Program-made: the position numbers and the translations under genes
Source: Acidobacteriaceae bacterium
GTDB taxonomy: Bacteria; Acidobacteriota; Terriglobia; Terriglobales; Acidobacteriaceae
Reading direction: 5' to 3'
Assembly (NCBI GenBank): GCA_003134855.1
Contig: PLCS01000004.1
Location: 62,001-126,000, forward strand
DNA length: 64,000 bases
Notes under the pieces: generated by a model
Seen by the model: the letters and a program-made list of their open reading frames with translations, nothing else
Told to the model about the DNA's origin: nothing
Database searches by the model: none
Shown here: positions 18,309 through 27,111 of the stretch, piece by piece
Position numbering within the stretch: the first letter of the stretch is position 1
How the letters are laid out: each line of letters opens with the position of its first letter

Positions 18309-18772
18309 TCAGATCGCGATTCTGGTTTCGATAGCGTCGTAGTCGGCGCGGACGCCACGGGCTGTGGCTTCGAGAAGTCCCGCGCCCGCCAGAGCTTTCA
18401 CATCCGCGTGATTACTGGTTTCCCGGCTGAGCGCCTTGGCCAGGGCGCGAACGCTAGTACCTGGACCGTGTCATTGTGTAATCTCTGGAGTGTAGCGCCG
18501 GTCTCCAGACCGACTGTTGCGCGGGCGTCCTCGCCCGCATTTGTTCTGGAATCATTACCAATTCACACAGTCTCAGCGCTGGGTACGTTGTTGCGCCGCA
18601 CGGATCGCAGCAACTCCATCCGCTTGCCGGTAAGGACGCGAGCCAGAGCCTCCCAGCTTTCAAAGGCCAGATGTCGCTCGTGGAATCTCTCGCCGCGCTC
18701 GCCACGATGCCATGCGTCGATGAATTTGCACGAGGCGTCCTCCTCCATCGCGCCGCCGACTGTGAGTTTCAT
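18309..18772 (-). pseudogene. Broken HTH regulator (HVO_A0114/antitoxin-like)
   Basis: Two in-frame pieces of one protein on the minus strand. The first (about 18772 to 18580) reads MKLTVGGAMEED...AFESWEALARVLTGKRMELLRSVRR; the second (18453 to stop 18309) reads VRALAKALSRETSNHADVKA, LAGAGLLEA, VRADYDAIETRIAI. Together they match the winged-helix antitoxin/regulator group that pairs with TumE-type (DUF6516) toxins. They are separated by a ~116-bp palindromic insertion that brings a stop (18563). No toxin gene is visible next to it; the upstream side is repeat sequence. Longer in-frame starts exist (18781, 18802, 18913). Confidence 0.75.
18461..18576. mobile_element. MITE-like palindromic insertion in the regulator gene
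   Basis: Flanked by CGCTAGTAC (18452-18460) and CGCTGGGTAC (18577-18586), near-identical and consistent with a target duplication. The ends CTGGACCGTGTCATTGTGTA and, on the other strand, CTGAGACTGTGTGAATTGG form imperfect inverted repeats. The interior has two palindromes, CCGGTCTCCAGACCG and GCGGGCGTCCTCGCCCGC. No coding capacity. Confidence 0.6.
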
Positions 18773-18814
18773 ATCGCTCATAAAACTCATTGTGAGGCTC
18801 ATGGTATCCAAGGT

Positions 18815-18846
18815 CCCAAATGCGGGACCTGGGTCACCCAGCTCTT
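18815..18846. repeat. GGACCTGGGTCACCCA repeat, family 5
   Basis: GTCCCAAATGCGGGACCTGGG followed by TCACCCAG; related to the longer copy at 23205-23285 (GGACCTGGGCCACCCA). Confidence 0.5.
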
Positions 18847-18895
18847 CATGGTGTACAGTAACGGTCAAAGCCTCCATTGAAAGGCGACTGCTCCG

Positions 18896-20878
18896 ATGCC
18901 CTTGCTCGACCAAATCCGCGAAATGAAGCTCATCGAATTGGCAAAGACTCGCTTCGACCCCAACTTAACACCAGCCGAACTCAAGGTGCTGCATGACTCG
19001 GCCAGTTCTGAAGACCCGCCTGAGCCGGACGAGAAGGCCCCGCGTCCGGAAATTCGTGCTACTTTTCTTCGCTGGCTGGCAACCGATCCGGAGGCCGCCC
19101 AGCACATCGACCCCAAGGGTCTGCGCGTCTATGCCGCGACCATCCCCTGCAAGCTCGACCTTAAAGAATGTCATGTCAATCCGACACTGGATTTTCGCGA
19201 CTGCGAATTTCAGGAGCAGATGAACTTACAGTTTGCGGAGATACGAGGAATCTACATCCTTGATTCTTTGCTGACCATGGGTATTTGGGCAGATGGTGTC
19301 ATTCTCCACGGCCCACTTCTTTTCAGGCGCATCCACTCCGCAGGTGAGAACCGCCTGTTTGGCGCACGGATCGAAGGTGATCTTGACTGCTCCAGCGCGA
19401 AGCTAACAGCTACGGGAAATGCTCTTTCTTTCGACGGCGCCAAAATTGGCGGTAATGTCTTCCTGAATCAAGGTTTCGAGTCTAGCGGCACGATTCGTTT
19501 GCTGGGAGCGGAGATCGCAGGACAACTTGTCTGCCAGGACGCGAAGCTGAAGGCCAAGGGTAATGCGCTATACGCGGACGGCGCGAAGATCGGCGGCTCC
19601 GTCGTCTTAATCGATGGCTTCGAGTCCGAGGGCACGATTCGCTTGCTGGGCGCGGAGATCGCAGGGCAACTCACCTGCAAGGACGCGAAGCTGAAGGCCA
19701 AAGGCGATGCTCTCATCGCGGACAACGCGAAGATCGGCGGCGGTGTCTTCATCGATGGCTTCGAGTCCGAGGGCACGATTCGCTTAATGGGCGCGGAGAT
19801 CGCAGGGCAACTAGCCTGCAAGGACGCGAAGCTGAAGGCCAAGGGTAATGCGCTTTATGCCGACGGCGCGAAGATCGTCGACAGCGTCTCTCTTAGGAAG
19901 GGTTTCGAGTCCGACGGTAAGATTCGCCTGATCGGAACGGAGATTGGCGGAAACCTATCAATCAATGGCGCAAAGGTTGCTCGGGTCAGCTGCCTGAATG
20001 CGGTCGTCAAAGGCGATCTGATCTGGCAGTGTATCGAGAAATCCGAGAAAACAGAACTTAGTCTGGTTGGCACAAAGGTCAAGAACTTGCGCGAAGACAA
20101 AATGAGTTGGCCGGATGAGGGAAACCTTAAGCTTGATGGGTTGATCTATGAGGAACTGACCCTCCATGGGTACTCATCGGATGAAGACATCGCGTCCGGG
20201 ATGTATGCGCCGAAGCTTCCATTGGACGCCAAGGAACGTATTGCATGGATCATGCTCCAGCCACCGAACCGGTGTACTCAGCCGCAGCCATGGATGCAAC
20301 TTCGGGAGTTGCTGGAGAGGAAGGGCGACCGCAAAGGGGCAAAGTACGTTCTCTTCCGCTTCCGCTGCTTGCAGGCGCAGAAGAGCTGGATTCTCTGGCG
20401 ATGGTTGAGGATTGCCTTTGCTTGGCTGGAAGAAAATCCTCTGCGAATCGGTTACTCGATCCTTTTCACGCTTGCGCTGGGCACGCTGGTCTTTGCTGGG
20501 GCAGTACGCAGCGGGGCGATGATCGAGACAATTAAAACACAACCCAATATGATCGCAACCTATGAAGAAAGCTTGAAGGGTGCAGCGAGAAATCCTGATC
20601 AATCGAACAAGCCGATTTCCCTTCATTACACATCTTTCCAGCCCTTCATCTACACGTTGGAGAATGCCGTACCCCTGGTGAAGTTGGGGATGGACGAGCG
20701 GTGGATGCCGGACCTGCAACATCAGCCACAGCCGTGGTGCCATATCGGGTGGCTTGGCTGGCTGAAGTGGTTCAATAGCTATGGATTTTTGGTTTGGTCG
20801 CGCTGGCTGCTCATTCTTTCCGGCTGGTTCCAGGCAACGGTTTTGGCTGCCGCGTTGGCGGACCGCTTCAGGAAGTAG
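18896..20878 (+). CDS. Repeat-built beta-helix-like protein with C-terminal membrane domain
   Basis: 660 aa. Residues ~150-360 contain three near-perfect repeats of 47-48 residues with core GFESEGTIRLLGAEIAG and CKDAKLKAKG, plus degenerate copies on both sides; the hydrophobic spacing suggests a right-handed beta-helix related to pentapeptide proteins. The C-terminal third has helical segments LRIAFAWLEENP, IGYSILFTLALGTLVFAGAV and WLLILSGWFQATVLAAALAD, i.e. two membrane passes. Similar proteins are sometimes labelled 'membrane-associated oxidoreductase', but no cofactor motif is visible and I would not use that name. The DNA repeats could change copy number by recombination. Start ATG 18896; no clear ribosome site. 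Confidence 0.75.
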   Translation: MPLLDQIREMKLIELAKTRFDPNLTPAELKVLHDSASSEDPPEPDEKAPRPEIRATFLRWLATDPEAAQHIDPKGLRVYAATIPCKLDLKECHVNPTLDFRDCEFQEQMNLQFAEIRGIYILDSLLTMGIWADGVILHGPLLFRRIHSAGENRLFGARIEGDLDCSSAKLTATGNALSFDGAKIGGNVFLNQGFESSGTIRLLGAEIAGQLVCQDAKLKAKGNALYADGAKIGGSVVLIDGFESEGTIRLLGAEIAGQLTCKDAKLKAKGDALIADNAKIGGGVFIDGFESEGTIRLMGAEIAGQLACKDAKLKAKGNALYADGAKIVDSVSLRKGFESDGKIRLIGTEIGGNLSINGAKVARVSCLNAVVKGDLIWQCIEKSEKTELSLVGTKVKNLREDKMSWPDEGNLKLDGLIYEELTLHGYSSDEDIASGMYAPKLPLDAKERIAWIMLQPPNRCTQPQPWMQLRELLERKGDRKGAKYVLFRFRCLQAQKSWILWRWLRIAFAWLEENPLRIGYSILFTLALGTLVFAGAVRSGAMIETIKTQPNMIATYEESLKGAARNPDQSNKPISLHYTSFQPFIYTLENAVPLVKLGMDERWMPDLQHQPQPWCHIGWLGWLKWFNSYGFLVWSRWLLILSGWFQATVLAAALADRFRK

Positions 20879-20929
20879 TCCACTGCGCACGCCATCTTCC
20901 TGCCTCCCGGCGCCCGATACCCGCTACAA

Positions 20930-21032
20930 CCCGGTTTTCTGGCCAAAAAAATGACAGTTTACCTATGCTTCGATGAATAGCCTTTCTTGCGCAAAGGAAC
21001 GCGCAGTTTGCGAGCATCTTCGCCTCTTATTC
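20930..21032 (+). repeat. ~103-bp inverted repeat, left copy, upstream of uvrB
   Basis: Runs from CCCGGTTTTCTGGCC to CGCCTCTTATTC. The reverse complement of 23101-23204 aligns over its whole length with about a dozen differences; the central TTACCTATGCTTCGATGAAT is identical. The copy ends ten bases before the uvrB -10 element. Confidence 0.85.
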
Positions 21033-21042
21033 GCTCCTGATG

Positions 21043-21048
21043 TATAAT
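21043..21048 (+). promoter_or_regulatory. uvrB -10 element, leaderless geometry
   Basis: Perfect TATAAT, six bases (CCCGCC), ATG 21055. No Shine-Dalgarno and no LexA-type palindrome recognised by eye; no good -35. Confidence 0.5.
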
Positions 21049-21054
21049 CCCGCC

Positions 21055-23046
21055 ATGGACTTTGAACTGGTAACCAGCTACAAACCTAGGGGGGATCAGC
21101 CGCGTGCGATTGACGAGCTGATGGCGGGCCTTGCCGCGGGCGAGAAGCACCAGGTGCTGCTCGGCGTCACCGGCTCGGGCAAGACCTTCACGATGGCCAA
21201 GATCATCGAGCAGTCCAACCGGCCGGCGCTGATTCTGGCGCATAATAAAACCCTAGCCGCCCAGCTTTATCACGAGTTCAAGCAGTTCTTTCCCAACAAT
21301 GCGGTCGAATACTTTGTCAGTTATTACGATTATTACCAGCCGGAGGCCTACATTCCCGCAGGCGACCTGTACATCGAAAAGGAAGCCACCGTCAACGAGG
21401 AGCTGGACAAGCTGCGCCTCTCGGCGACGCGCAGCTTGTTCGAGCGGCGCGACGCGATCATTGTCAGCTCAGTCAGTTGCATCTACGGCCTGGGCTCGCC
21501 GGAGGCTTACTACGGGATGCTGCTGTTGCTGGAAAAAGGCCAGCGCATCAGCCGCAAAGACATCACTCGAAGGCTGGTCGAAATCCTTTACGAGCGCAAT
21601 GACACCGACTTCCGTCGCGGCACCTTTCGCGTGCGCGGCGACGTGATCGAGGTCTTTCCGACCTACGATGAAACGGCTTACCGGATTGAGTTATTCGGCG
21701 ATGAGATCGAGAGCCTTTCTCAAATCGACCCGCTCTTCGGCACGGTGAAGCAGCGCTATGCGCGTCTGCCGATCTATCCCAAGAGCCATTATGTGATGCA
21801 GCCGGAGAAGAAGGCCGAGGCGATTGATTCGATTGTGGCGGAGCTGAACGCATGGATTCCCGAGTTGGAGGCGCAGGGGCGCATGGTGGAGGCGCAGCGC
21901 ATTCACCAGCGCACGCGCTTCGATCTGGAGATGATCAAGTCCATGGGCTTCTGCCATGGGATCGAGAACTATTCGCGGCACTTTTCGGGCCGTCTGCCGG
22001 GCGAGGCGCCCCCAACGCTGCTGGATTATTTTCCCCGCGATTTTCTGCTCTTTGTGGATGAGAGCCACGCGAGCATTCCGCAGGTGCACGGGATGTGGTT
22101 TGGCGACCGCAGCCGCAAGCAAAACCTCGTGGACTATGGCTTCCGGCTGCCCTCGGCCATGGACAACCGGCCGCTCAAGTTCGAGGAGTTTGAGAACCGC
22201 GTGCAGCAGGCGATTTATGTCTCCGCGACGCCGGGGCCGTATGAGCTGACCAAATCAGCCGGAGTCGTGGTGGAGCAGGTGATTCGCCCCACGGGCCTTG
22301 TGGATCCGGAGGTGGAGATTCGCCCGGTAAAAGGCCAAATAGACGACCTGCTGGCGGAGATCCGCGACCGCGCCGCGCGGAATGAGCGTGTGCTTGTGAC
22401 CACGCTGACCAAGCGCATGGCCGAGGACCTGGCCGGCTACTACACCGAGGTTGACGTTCGCTGCCGTTATCTTCACTCCGAAATCGAGACATTAGAACGA
22501 GTCAAGCTGCTCGCCGGCTTGCGCAAGGGCGAGTTCGACGTGCTGATCGGCATCAACCTGCTGCGCGAAGGGCTGGACCTGCCGGAAGTTTCGCTGGTGG
22601 CGATTCTCGATGCCGACAAAGAGGGTTTTTTGCGCTCGGCCGGCTCGCTGATCCAGACCATGGGCCGCGCCTCGCGCCACATTGCCGGCCGCGCGATCCT
22701 CTACGCCGACCGCATCACCGACTCGATGCGGCGCGCGATCGACGAGACTGATCGAAGGCGAACAATTCAGAGGGCTTACAACGAGGAACACGGGATTACC
22801 CCGCAGTCGATCATCAGCCCGGTGGACATGGGTCTGGCCGCGATTCTGAAGGCCGAGTACGGCGATTTGGAAGTGGAAGAGACGGCGGGGCTGCCGGAGT
22901 TTGCCACCCAGGCGGAACTCGACAGTTTCATCGCCAAATTGGAAACAGAGATGCGCGAGTCGGCCAAGAAGTTCGAGTTCGAGCGGGCGGCGCGTCTGCG
23001 CGATTCGATCAAGGAACTGCGCGAGAAGGAGTTCTTGTTTGGGTGA
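21055..23046 (+). CDS. uvrB: Excinuclease ABC subunit B
   Basis: 663 aa nucleotide-excision-repair helicase-like protein that receives damage from UvrA and positions UvrC. Motif [10 protein letters not shown], the damage-probing beta-hairpin [12 protein letters not shown], motif II DESHAS, helicase domain 2 with [13 protein letters not shown]-type, [27 protein letters not shown] and QTMGRASRH, and a C-terminal UVR domain ([28 protein letters not shown], described by its ends). Start placed at ATG 21055 because [16 protein letters not shown] is the family N-terminus; the in-frame ATG 21040 overlaps the -10. It is enclosed by inverted repeats. Confidence 0.97.
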   Translation: MDFELVTSYKPRGDQPRAIDELMAGLAAGEKHQVLLGVTGSGKTFTMAKIIEQSNRPALILAHNKTLAAQLYHEFKQFFPNNAVEYFVSYYDYYQPEAYIPAGDLYIEKEATVNEELDKLRLSATRSLFERRDAIIVSSVSCIYGLGSPEAYYGMLLLLEKGQRISRKDITRRLVEILYERNDTDFRRGTFRVRGDVIEVFPTYDETAYRIELFGDEIESLSQIDPLFGTVKQRYARLPIYPKSHYVMQPEKKAEAIDSIVAELNAWIPELEAQGRMVEAQRIHQRTRFDLEMIKSMGFCHGIENYSRHFSGRLPGEAPPTLLDYFPRDFLLFVDESHASIPQVHGMWFGDRSRKQNLVDYGFRLPSAMDNRPLKFEEFENRVQQAIYVSATPGPYELTKSAGVVVEQVIRPTGLVDPEVEIRPVKGQIDDLLAEIRDRAARNERVLVTTLTKRMAEDLAGYYTEVDVRCRYLHSEIETLERVKLLAGLRKGEFDVLIGINLLREGLDLPEVSLVAILDADKEGFLRSAGSLIQTMGRASRHIAGRAILYADRITDSMRRAIDETDRRRTIQRAYNEEHGITPQSIISPVDMGLAAILKAEYGDLEVEETAGLPEFATQAELDSFIAKLETEMRESAKKFEFERAARLRDSIKELREKEFLFG

Positions 23047-23100
23047 GGGGTTCGTGGTTTCCCACCATTCGCAAAGAGCGCGAAGGATGGGGCGCCCGGT
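23047..23100. repeat. Hairpin repeat, family 2 (reverse orientation)
   Basis: GGTTCGTGGTTTCCCACCAT, stem TTCGC / GCGAA around the loop AAAGAGC, then GGATGGGGCGCCC. It starts at the uvrB stop codon. Confidence 0.65.
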
Positions 23101-23204
23101 GAATATGAGGCGAAGATACTTGCAAACAGCGCGTTCCTTTTGCGCACAAAAGGCTATTCATCGAAGCATAGGTAAATTGTCGTTTTTTTGGCCAAGAAAC
23201 CGGG
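23101..23204 (-). repeat. ~103-bp inverted repeat, right copy, downstream of uvrB
   Basis: Inverted partner of 20930-21032. It contains GCGTTCCTTTTGCGCA, the identical core ATTCATCGAAGCATAGGTAA and TTTTTTTGGCC. Confidence 0.85.
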
Positions 23205-23285
23205 TGGATTCCCAGGTCCGAAAATCCGGACCTGGGCCACCCAACTTTTATGGGATTGATAGTATGGGACATGGGCCACCCGCGT
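23205..23285. repeat. Family 5 repeat (GGACCTGGGCCACCCA)
   Basis: Contains CCCAGGTCCGAAAATCCGGACCTGGG (a palindrome read by its ends) followed by CCACCCAAC and a second half ATGGGACATGGGCCACCC. Lies just before the 194-aa gene. Confidence 0.55.
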
Positions 23286-23303
23286 AACAGATAGGAGTCA
23301 TGT

Positions 23304-23888
23304 ATGATCGAACTGGTGAAAAAGGCCATCGAAAGAACTGTGATACAGTTCCACGAGCATCATTTAGATTTTCTCTCGGAAACAGACATTCAAGCATGGC
23401 TTTATGCAGAGCTTCGGCTTCGGGATGCGACGAGTAATCACCGGTACACGTATGACCTTGCGCAAAATCGATTCGGATTTGACCGTACCTTTTCTGTTCA
23501 CCCTGTAACGACGGAGTATCACATCCCCCCTGAGGGAAGATTAGATGTAGCAGTGTTATCCGAGAAACCAGATCCTAAAAAAGATATTTGGCGTCAGCCT
23601 TGCCGCGTTGGAATCGAAATCAAGCTTTGGCAACCGTGCGAAAAGGAGCCAAAGTATATTATGGATGTCAAAAAGCTCCAGCGATACCAGGAAAAAATGC
23701 AAATTGCAGGGCAGAAGTTCACAGGTATTGTTCTGTTGTTTGTCCATCCATACAAGACGGGAATGCCGAAAGATATTATTGAGGAAATATCCCCAGACGC
23801 TTACCCAGAAAATGGTGTTGCATTGCATCTTGTTACTGACAAAGTCCACTGGTGGAAGCAGTGTCCGGGTCCATCAATCACGGAATAG
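23304..23888 (+). CDS. Possible PD-(D/E)XK-fold protein of unknown function
   Basis: 194 aa, encoded by DNA clearly richer in A+T than the housekeeping neighbours. The segment GRLDVAVLSEKP, about 25 residues before CRVGIEIKLWQP, gives D-x(n)-E-x-K on two strands, the usual layout of the PD-(D/E)XK nuclease core; helices LVKKAIERTVIQFHEHHLDF precede it. Neither a methyltransferase nor a restriction operon is adjacent, so it may be an orphan nuclease or a non-enzymatic relative. Ribosome site AGGAG eight bases before ATG 23304. Family name not known to me. Confidence 0.6.
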   Translation: MIELVKKAIERTVIQFHEHHLDFLSETDIQAWLYAELRLRDATSNHRYTYDLAQNRFGFDRTFSVHPVTTEYHIPPEGRLDVAVLSEKPDPKKDIWRQPCRVGIEIKLWQPCEKEPKYIMDVKKLQRYQEKMQIAGQKFTGIVLLFVHPYKTGMPKDIIEEISPDAYPENGVALHLVTDKVHWWKQCPGPSITE

Positions 23889-24184
23889 GTAACTTCTGTG
23901 GTGTTAGGTCATCTTCGCAAGTTTGCAAGTTCTTCGTCTTCGGATTCTGCTCGTGGGGGAACTCATCGCCGTAATACGGCGGGGGCTAGGATGCGCCGGC
24001 CTAGGCGTATTTCATCGGGGGACATTTGCGCCGGGGAAGGGAAGCACCTGGACGGGAGACTTTCTTTGCGGTATGTTCTTGCCGCGTACCGCCTGGCCTT
24101 CTATAACGCCAGAGTAGGGGTCGCTTCAGAAAACGGGAAAAATAGCACCTTAAGCTGGTTGCAACGGTCGTAGCGGTCAGAAGC
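23889..24184. other. Gap with no recognised gene
   Basis: About 300 bases with a perfect palindrome CGCCGTAATACGGCG (23967-23981). Short open frames exist on both strands but have no ribosome site and low-complexity translations (S-, R-rich). It does not resemble tmRNA, RNase P, 6S or 4.5S RNA in the conserved parts I can check. Confidence 0.4.
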
Positions 24185-24799
24185 CTACTTGTAGATTTTC
24201 TCAAAGAGGGCTTCCGTACCCAGGCCCATGTCGTTTGCCTCGTACTGAAATGTCGTCCCGTCATGGTTGATGGAAAACTGAACGACGACAGGAATTGGAT
24301 CGTTGGCGTGCTGCTTGGTGGTGGTGTCCCAGCAGGTGGCTTGCTCCTGATTCTGTTCCAGCTTCATCTCCAGAGCATTCTCGGCGACATATGAGCTCTG
24401 GTCTTTGGAGTAAAGAGCTTTTCCTGCATCGGATTTGCAGTAATCGACGAATTTATTGTAGAGGGCAGCACAAATAAGGTTGGCTGCGCAACCACCACCA
24501 CTAAATTTGCCGAATGGTTCGGACTCGTCGAATTCAACGATGGTCACGCCCTTTTGGGTGATGAAGGTTTTCCATGTGCCATTTGGGAAGGTGCCTTCGA
24601 GGGCTTTCCCGACCGTGGTAGTCTTGTTAGATTCCAGATAGCCGTTGCGAACTGTGTCTATTGGTGAGGGTGAGACCGGGACTGGGGCTTGTGCTGAAAC
24701 TTGGGTTGTAGTTTGGGTGTTTGAATCCTTGGTGTGGCAGGCGGTTAAAAACCCTGAGACGGTTAAGATTACGACGATTATTACGTTTTTCATTGTCAT
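24185..24799 (-). CDS. Predicted lipoprotein of unknown function
   Basis: 204 aa. Type II signal: MTMKNVIIVVILTVSGFLTAC with lipobox LTAC (Cys at ~21), then a T/Q/P-rich linker (TKDSNTQTTTQVSAQAPVPV). The globular part contains four Cys in two pairs (GGGCAANLIC, DYCKSD, ATCWD) and ends FQYEANDMGLGTEALFEKIY. AAGGAGTG precedes the start. Also A+T-richer than the surroundings; forms one accessory patch with the preceding gene. No family recognised. Confidence 0.72.
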   Translation of the reverse strand: MTMKNVIIVVILTVSGFLTACHTKDSNTQTTTQVSAQAPVPVSPSPIDTVRNGYLESNKTTTVGKALEGTFPNGTWKTFITQKGVTIVEFDESEPFGKFSGGGCAANLICAALYNKFVDYCKSDAGKALYSKDQSSYVAENALEMKLEQNQEQATCWDTTTKQHANDPIPVVVQFSINHDGTTFQYEANDMGLGTEALFEKIYK

Positions 24800-24988
24800 T
24801 TCACTCCTTGGCTAGCCTTAGAGAATGCCACGGCACGGCGCAAAATGCCCTCGCTTAAGCCAATTTTCAGTCGGTTTGAATGTATCAGCATCGCGTGGAC
24901 GGTGGCAAGGTTGTATTGTGTCACGGGATGGCGCACGGAGATTTTTGGGCTTGCGGATCTCCAGCCCCATCTGATTATCCACCCGTAG

Positions 24989-25004
24989 AGTGATACAGAT
25001 CACA
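24989..25004. promoter_or_regulatory. CRP/FNR-family-like operator upstream of ccmF
   Basis: AGTGATACAGATCACA: half sites AGTGA and TCACA with a six-base centre, one mismatch from the CRP consensus TGTGA-N6-TCACA; the inner GTGAT-N4-ATCAC also fits FNR/DNR-type sites. It lies about 90 bases upstream of the ccmF start. Confidence 0.45.
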
Positions 25005-25092
25005 CCGGAAGCGGCTATGATGGGACAAGAATTGTTCGCCGGGAGGCAGGTAGCGCTCCCCGTCCGCGTGCGAGAATCATTCTGGAGTCTTC

Positions 25093-27111
25093 ATGGCAGC
25101 CTTTGGCAGTTTTGCTCTTCTCATCGCGTTGGCGCTGGCCGCGTGGAACCTGCTGGCCGGGGCGGTTGCGCTGCGTCTGATCGCGACCGGGCAGCCCTCG
25201 GCTATTTCGCCCGAGCGGCTGGCCGACACGGCGCGGCGGGCGGGAATCGCCGGCTTCTGGGCCGTGACGGCGGCAGCCTTTGCGCTGGTCTGGTCGGTCT
25301 TCACCAACGATTTTTCCATCACCTACATTCTGGAGCACTCGAACCGCGCGCTGCCGGGGGCCTATAAGTTCTCGGCGATGTGGAGCGGGCAGGAAGGCTC
25401 GCTGCTGCTGTGGGCGTGGCTGCTGGGCGCGTATGGCTTTGTGCTGCGGCTGACGCACAAGCGGGACGTGAAGCTTTACGCCTATGCCGGAGCTATTCTG
25501 GCCGGGATTCAGGTCTTTTTCCTGGCTATTTTATGTTTTGCCGCGCCGCCGTTTTCGCTCTATCGGGGAGCGATTCCCGCCGACGGCGCCGGGTTGAATC
25601 CGCTGCTCCAGTACCCGGAGATGGTGATTCATCCGCCCATGCTCTATCTGGGCTATGTGGGCTTTTCCGTGCCGTTCGCCTTCGCTCTGGGCGCGCTGAT
25701 GATGCGCTATCCGGGCGAAAAATGGATCAAGATCACCCGCGTCTGGACGATGGTGACCTGGCTCTTTCTCACCTTGGGCATCTTCCTGGGAATGCACTGG
25801 GCCTATGCTGTGCTGGGCTGGGGCGGCTACTGGGGATGGGACCCGGTGGAGAACGCCAGCTTCATGCCCTGGCTGACCGGCACCGCCTTTCTGCACTCCG
25901 TAATGATGCAGGAGAAGAAAGGCATGATGAAGAGCTGGAATGTGTGGCTGATCTTCAGCACCTTCCTGCTGACACTGCTGGGTACGCTGCTGACCCGCGC
26001 CGGGCTGGTCAGTTCGGTGCATGCCTTCGCGCAATCGTCCATCGGCACCTGGTTCACGGTCTTCATGGGGATCGTGCTGGCGGTCTGCATCTTCACTTAC
26101 ATCTTGCAGCGCGACCACCTGAAGAGCGAACACCATCTGGAGTCGCTGGTCAGCCGCGAATCGAGCTTCCTTTTCAACAATCTGGTGCTGCTGGCCGCCT
26201 GCTTCGTGATTCTATGGGGAACGCTCTTCCCCATCCTCAGCGAGTACGTGGTGGGCAACAAGGTCACGGTGGGCGCGCCCTGGTATAACGCCGTCGCTGT
26301 CCCCATCGGGCTGTTTCTGCTCTTCCTGACTGGAGTCGGCCCGCTGCTACCGTGGCGTGCTACATCGTTCAGAGCCATCAAGCGCAACTTTGTGCTGCCG
26401 TGCATCGCGCTGTGGGCCACGGTTGCTGTCTGCCTGGCCGTAGGCGTGAAGCCGTGGAAGGACGGCGCCTTCGATCAGGGCAGCTTCTACGCGATTGTGG
26501 CCTTTGCACTCTCGGCAGCCGTCTTCACCGCCATCGCTTCGGAGTTCATGCGCGGAACTCTGGTTATCGCCAGGCAGAGCGGGCGCAATCTGATTTGGGC
26601 GAAATTTATGCTGATTCGCCGCAACACGCGCCGTTATGGCGGCTACATTGTTCACATCGGAGTGGTGATTGTGGTCGTCGGCCTGGCCGGCGCGGCCTTC
26701 AACCGCAGCGTGGAAAGCGAAATGGCACTGCACGATAAGCTATCCATCGGACCCTATGTTTTGGAGTGCGTCGGCGCAACGCAGGACTCGAACGCCAACT
26801 ATAACTCCGAGTACGCGCTGCTGGACGTGTACAAGGGCGGCAAGAAGCAGTTCCAAATGTCGCCGGAGAAGCGCGTCTATCTGGCCAGCGAACAGCCGCA
26901 GACGATGGTGGCGATTCACTCGAGGCCGGAGTGGGATTTGTACGTGGTCTACGAGGGCACGAATCCCGACACCGGCCAGCCGATCATCAAGGCCTTCCTC
27001 AATCCGCTGGTGAGCTGGATCTGGGCCGGAGTGGCGCTGATGTTCTGGGGCACGCTGATCGCGCTGGTTCCCAGCCTGAAGCCGGCGGCGCAGAAGGGAG
27101 GCCAAGCATGA
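25093..27111 (+). CDS. ccmF: Cytochrome c haem lyase CcmF
   Basis: 672 aa polytopic inner-membrane protein (about 15 helices) that attaches haem to apocytochrome c. The WWD haem-handling domain reads GWGGYWGWDPVENASFMPWL (residues about 238-257), preceded by YPEMVIHPPMLYLGYVGFSV and followed by THAF-like SVHAFAQSSIGTWF with conserved His. A C-terminal periplasmic domain (VESEMALHDKLSIGPY...) and last helix match CcmF. GGAG seven bases before ATG 25093. The stop overlaps the ccmH start (ATGA). A CRP/FNR-like site lies upstream. Confidence 0.95.
   Translation: MAAFGSFALLIALALAAWNLLAGAVALRLIATGQPSAISPERLADTARRAGIAGFWAVTAAAFALVWSVFTNDFSITYILEHSNRALPGAYKFSAMWSGQEGSLLLWAWLLGAYGFVLRLTHKRDVKLYAYAGAILAGIQVFFLAILCFAAPPFSLYRGAIPADGAGLNPLLQYPEMVIHPPMLYLGYVGFSVPFAFALGALMMRYPGEKWIKITRVWTMVTWLFLTLGIFLGMHWAYAVLGWGGYWGWDPVENASFMPWLTGTAFLHSVMMQEKKGMMKSWNVWLIFSTFLLTLLGTLLTRAGLVSSVHAFAQSSIGTWFTVFMGIVLAVCIFTYILQRDHLKSEHHLESLVSRESSFLFNNLVLLAACFVILWGTLFPILSEYVVGNKVTVGAPWYNAVAVPIGLFLLFLTGVGPLLPWRATSFRAIKRNFVLPCIALWATVAVCLAVGVKPWKDGAFDQGSFYAIVAFALSAAVFTAIASEFMRGTLVIARQSGRNLIWAKFMLIRRNTRRYGGYIVHIGVVIVVVGLAGAAFNRSVESEMALHDKLSIGPYVLECVGATQDSNANYNSEYALLDVYKGGKKQFQMSPEKRVYLASEQPQTMVAIHSRPEWDLYVVYEGTNPDTGQPIIKAFLNPLVSWIWAGVALMFWGTLIALVPSLKPAAQKGGQA

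Noticed and set aside
18408-18926. Plus-strand frame across the regulator pseudogene
   Set aside because: It is antisense to the two recognisable halves of the HTH protein and has no domain.
18896-20878. 'Membrane-associated oxidoreductase' as function
   Set aside because: No nucleotide, flavin, haem or Fe-S motif is visible; the name seems to be carried over between annotations.
23898-24173. Short plus-strand frame (91 codons) in the gap after the 194-aa gene
   Set aside because: S/R-rich translation, no ribosome site, and overlapping frames on both strands; base content is not codon-like.
23889-24184. Structured RNA (6S, tmRNA, RNase P, 4.5S)
   Set aside because: Conserved cores of these RNAs are not seen; only a short palindrome is present. 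A covariance search would settle it.
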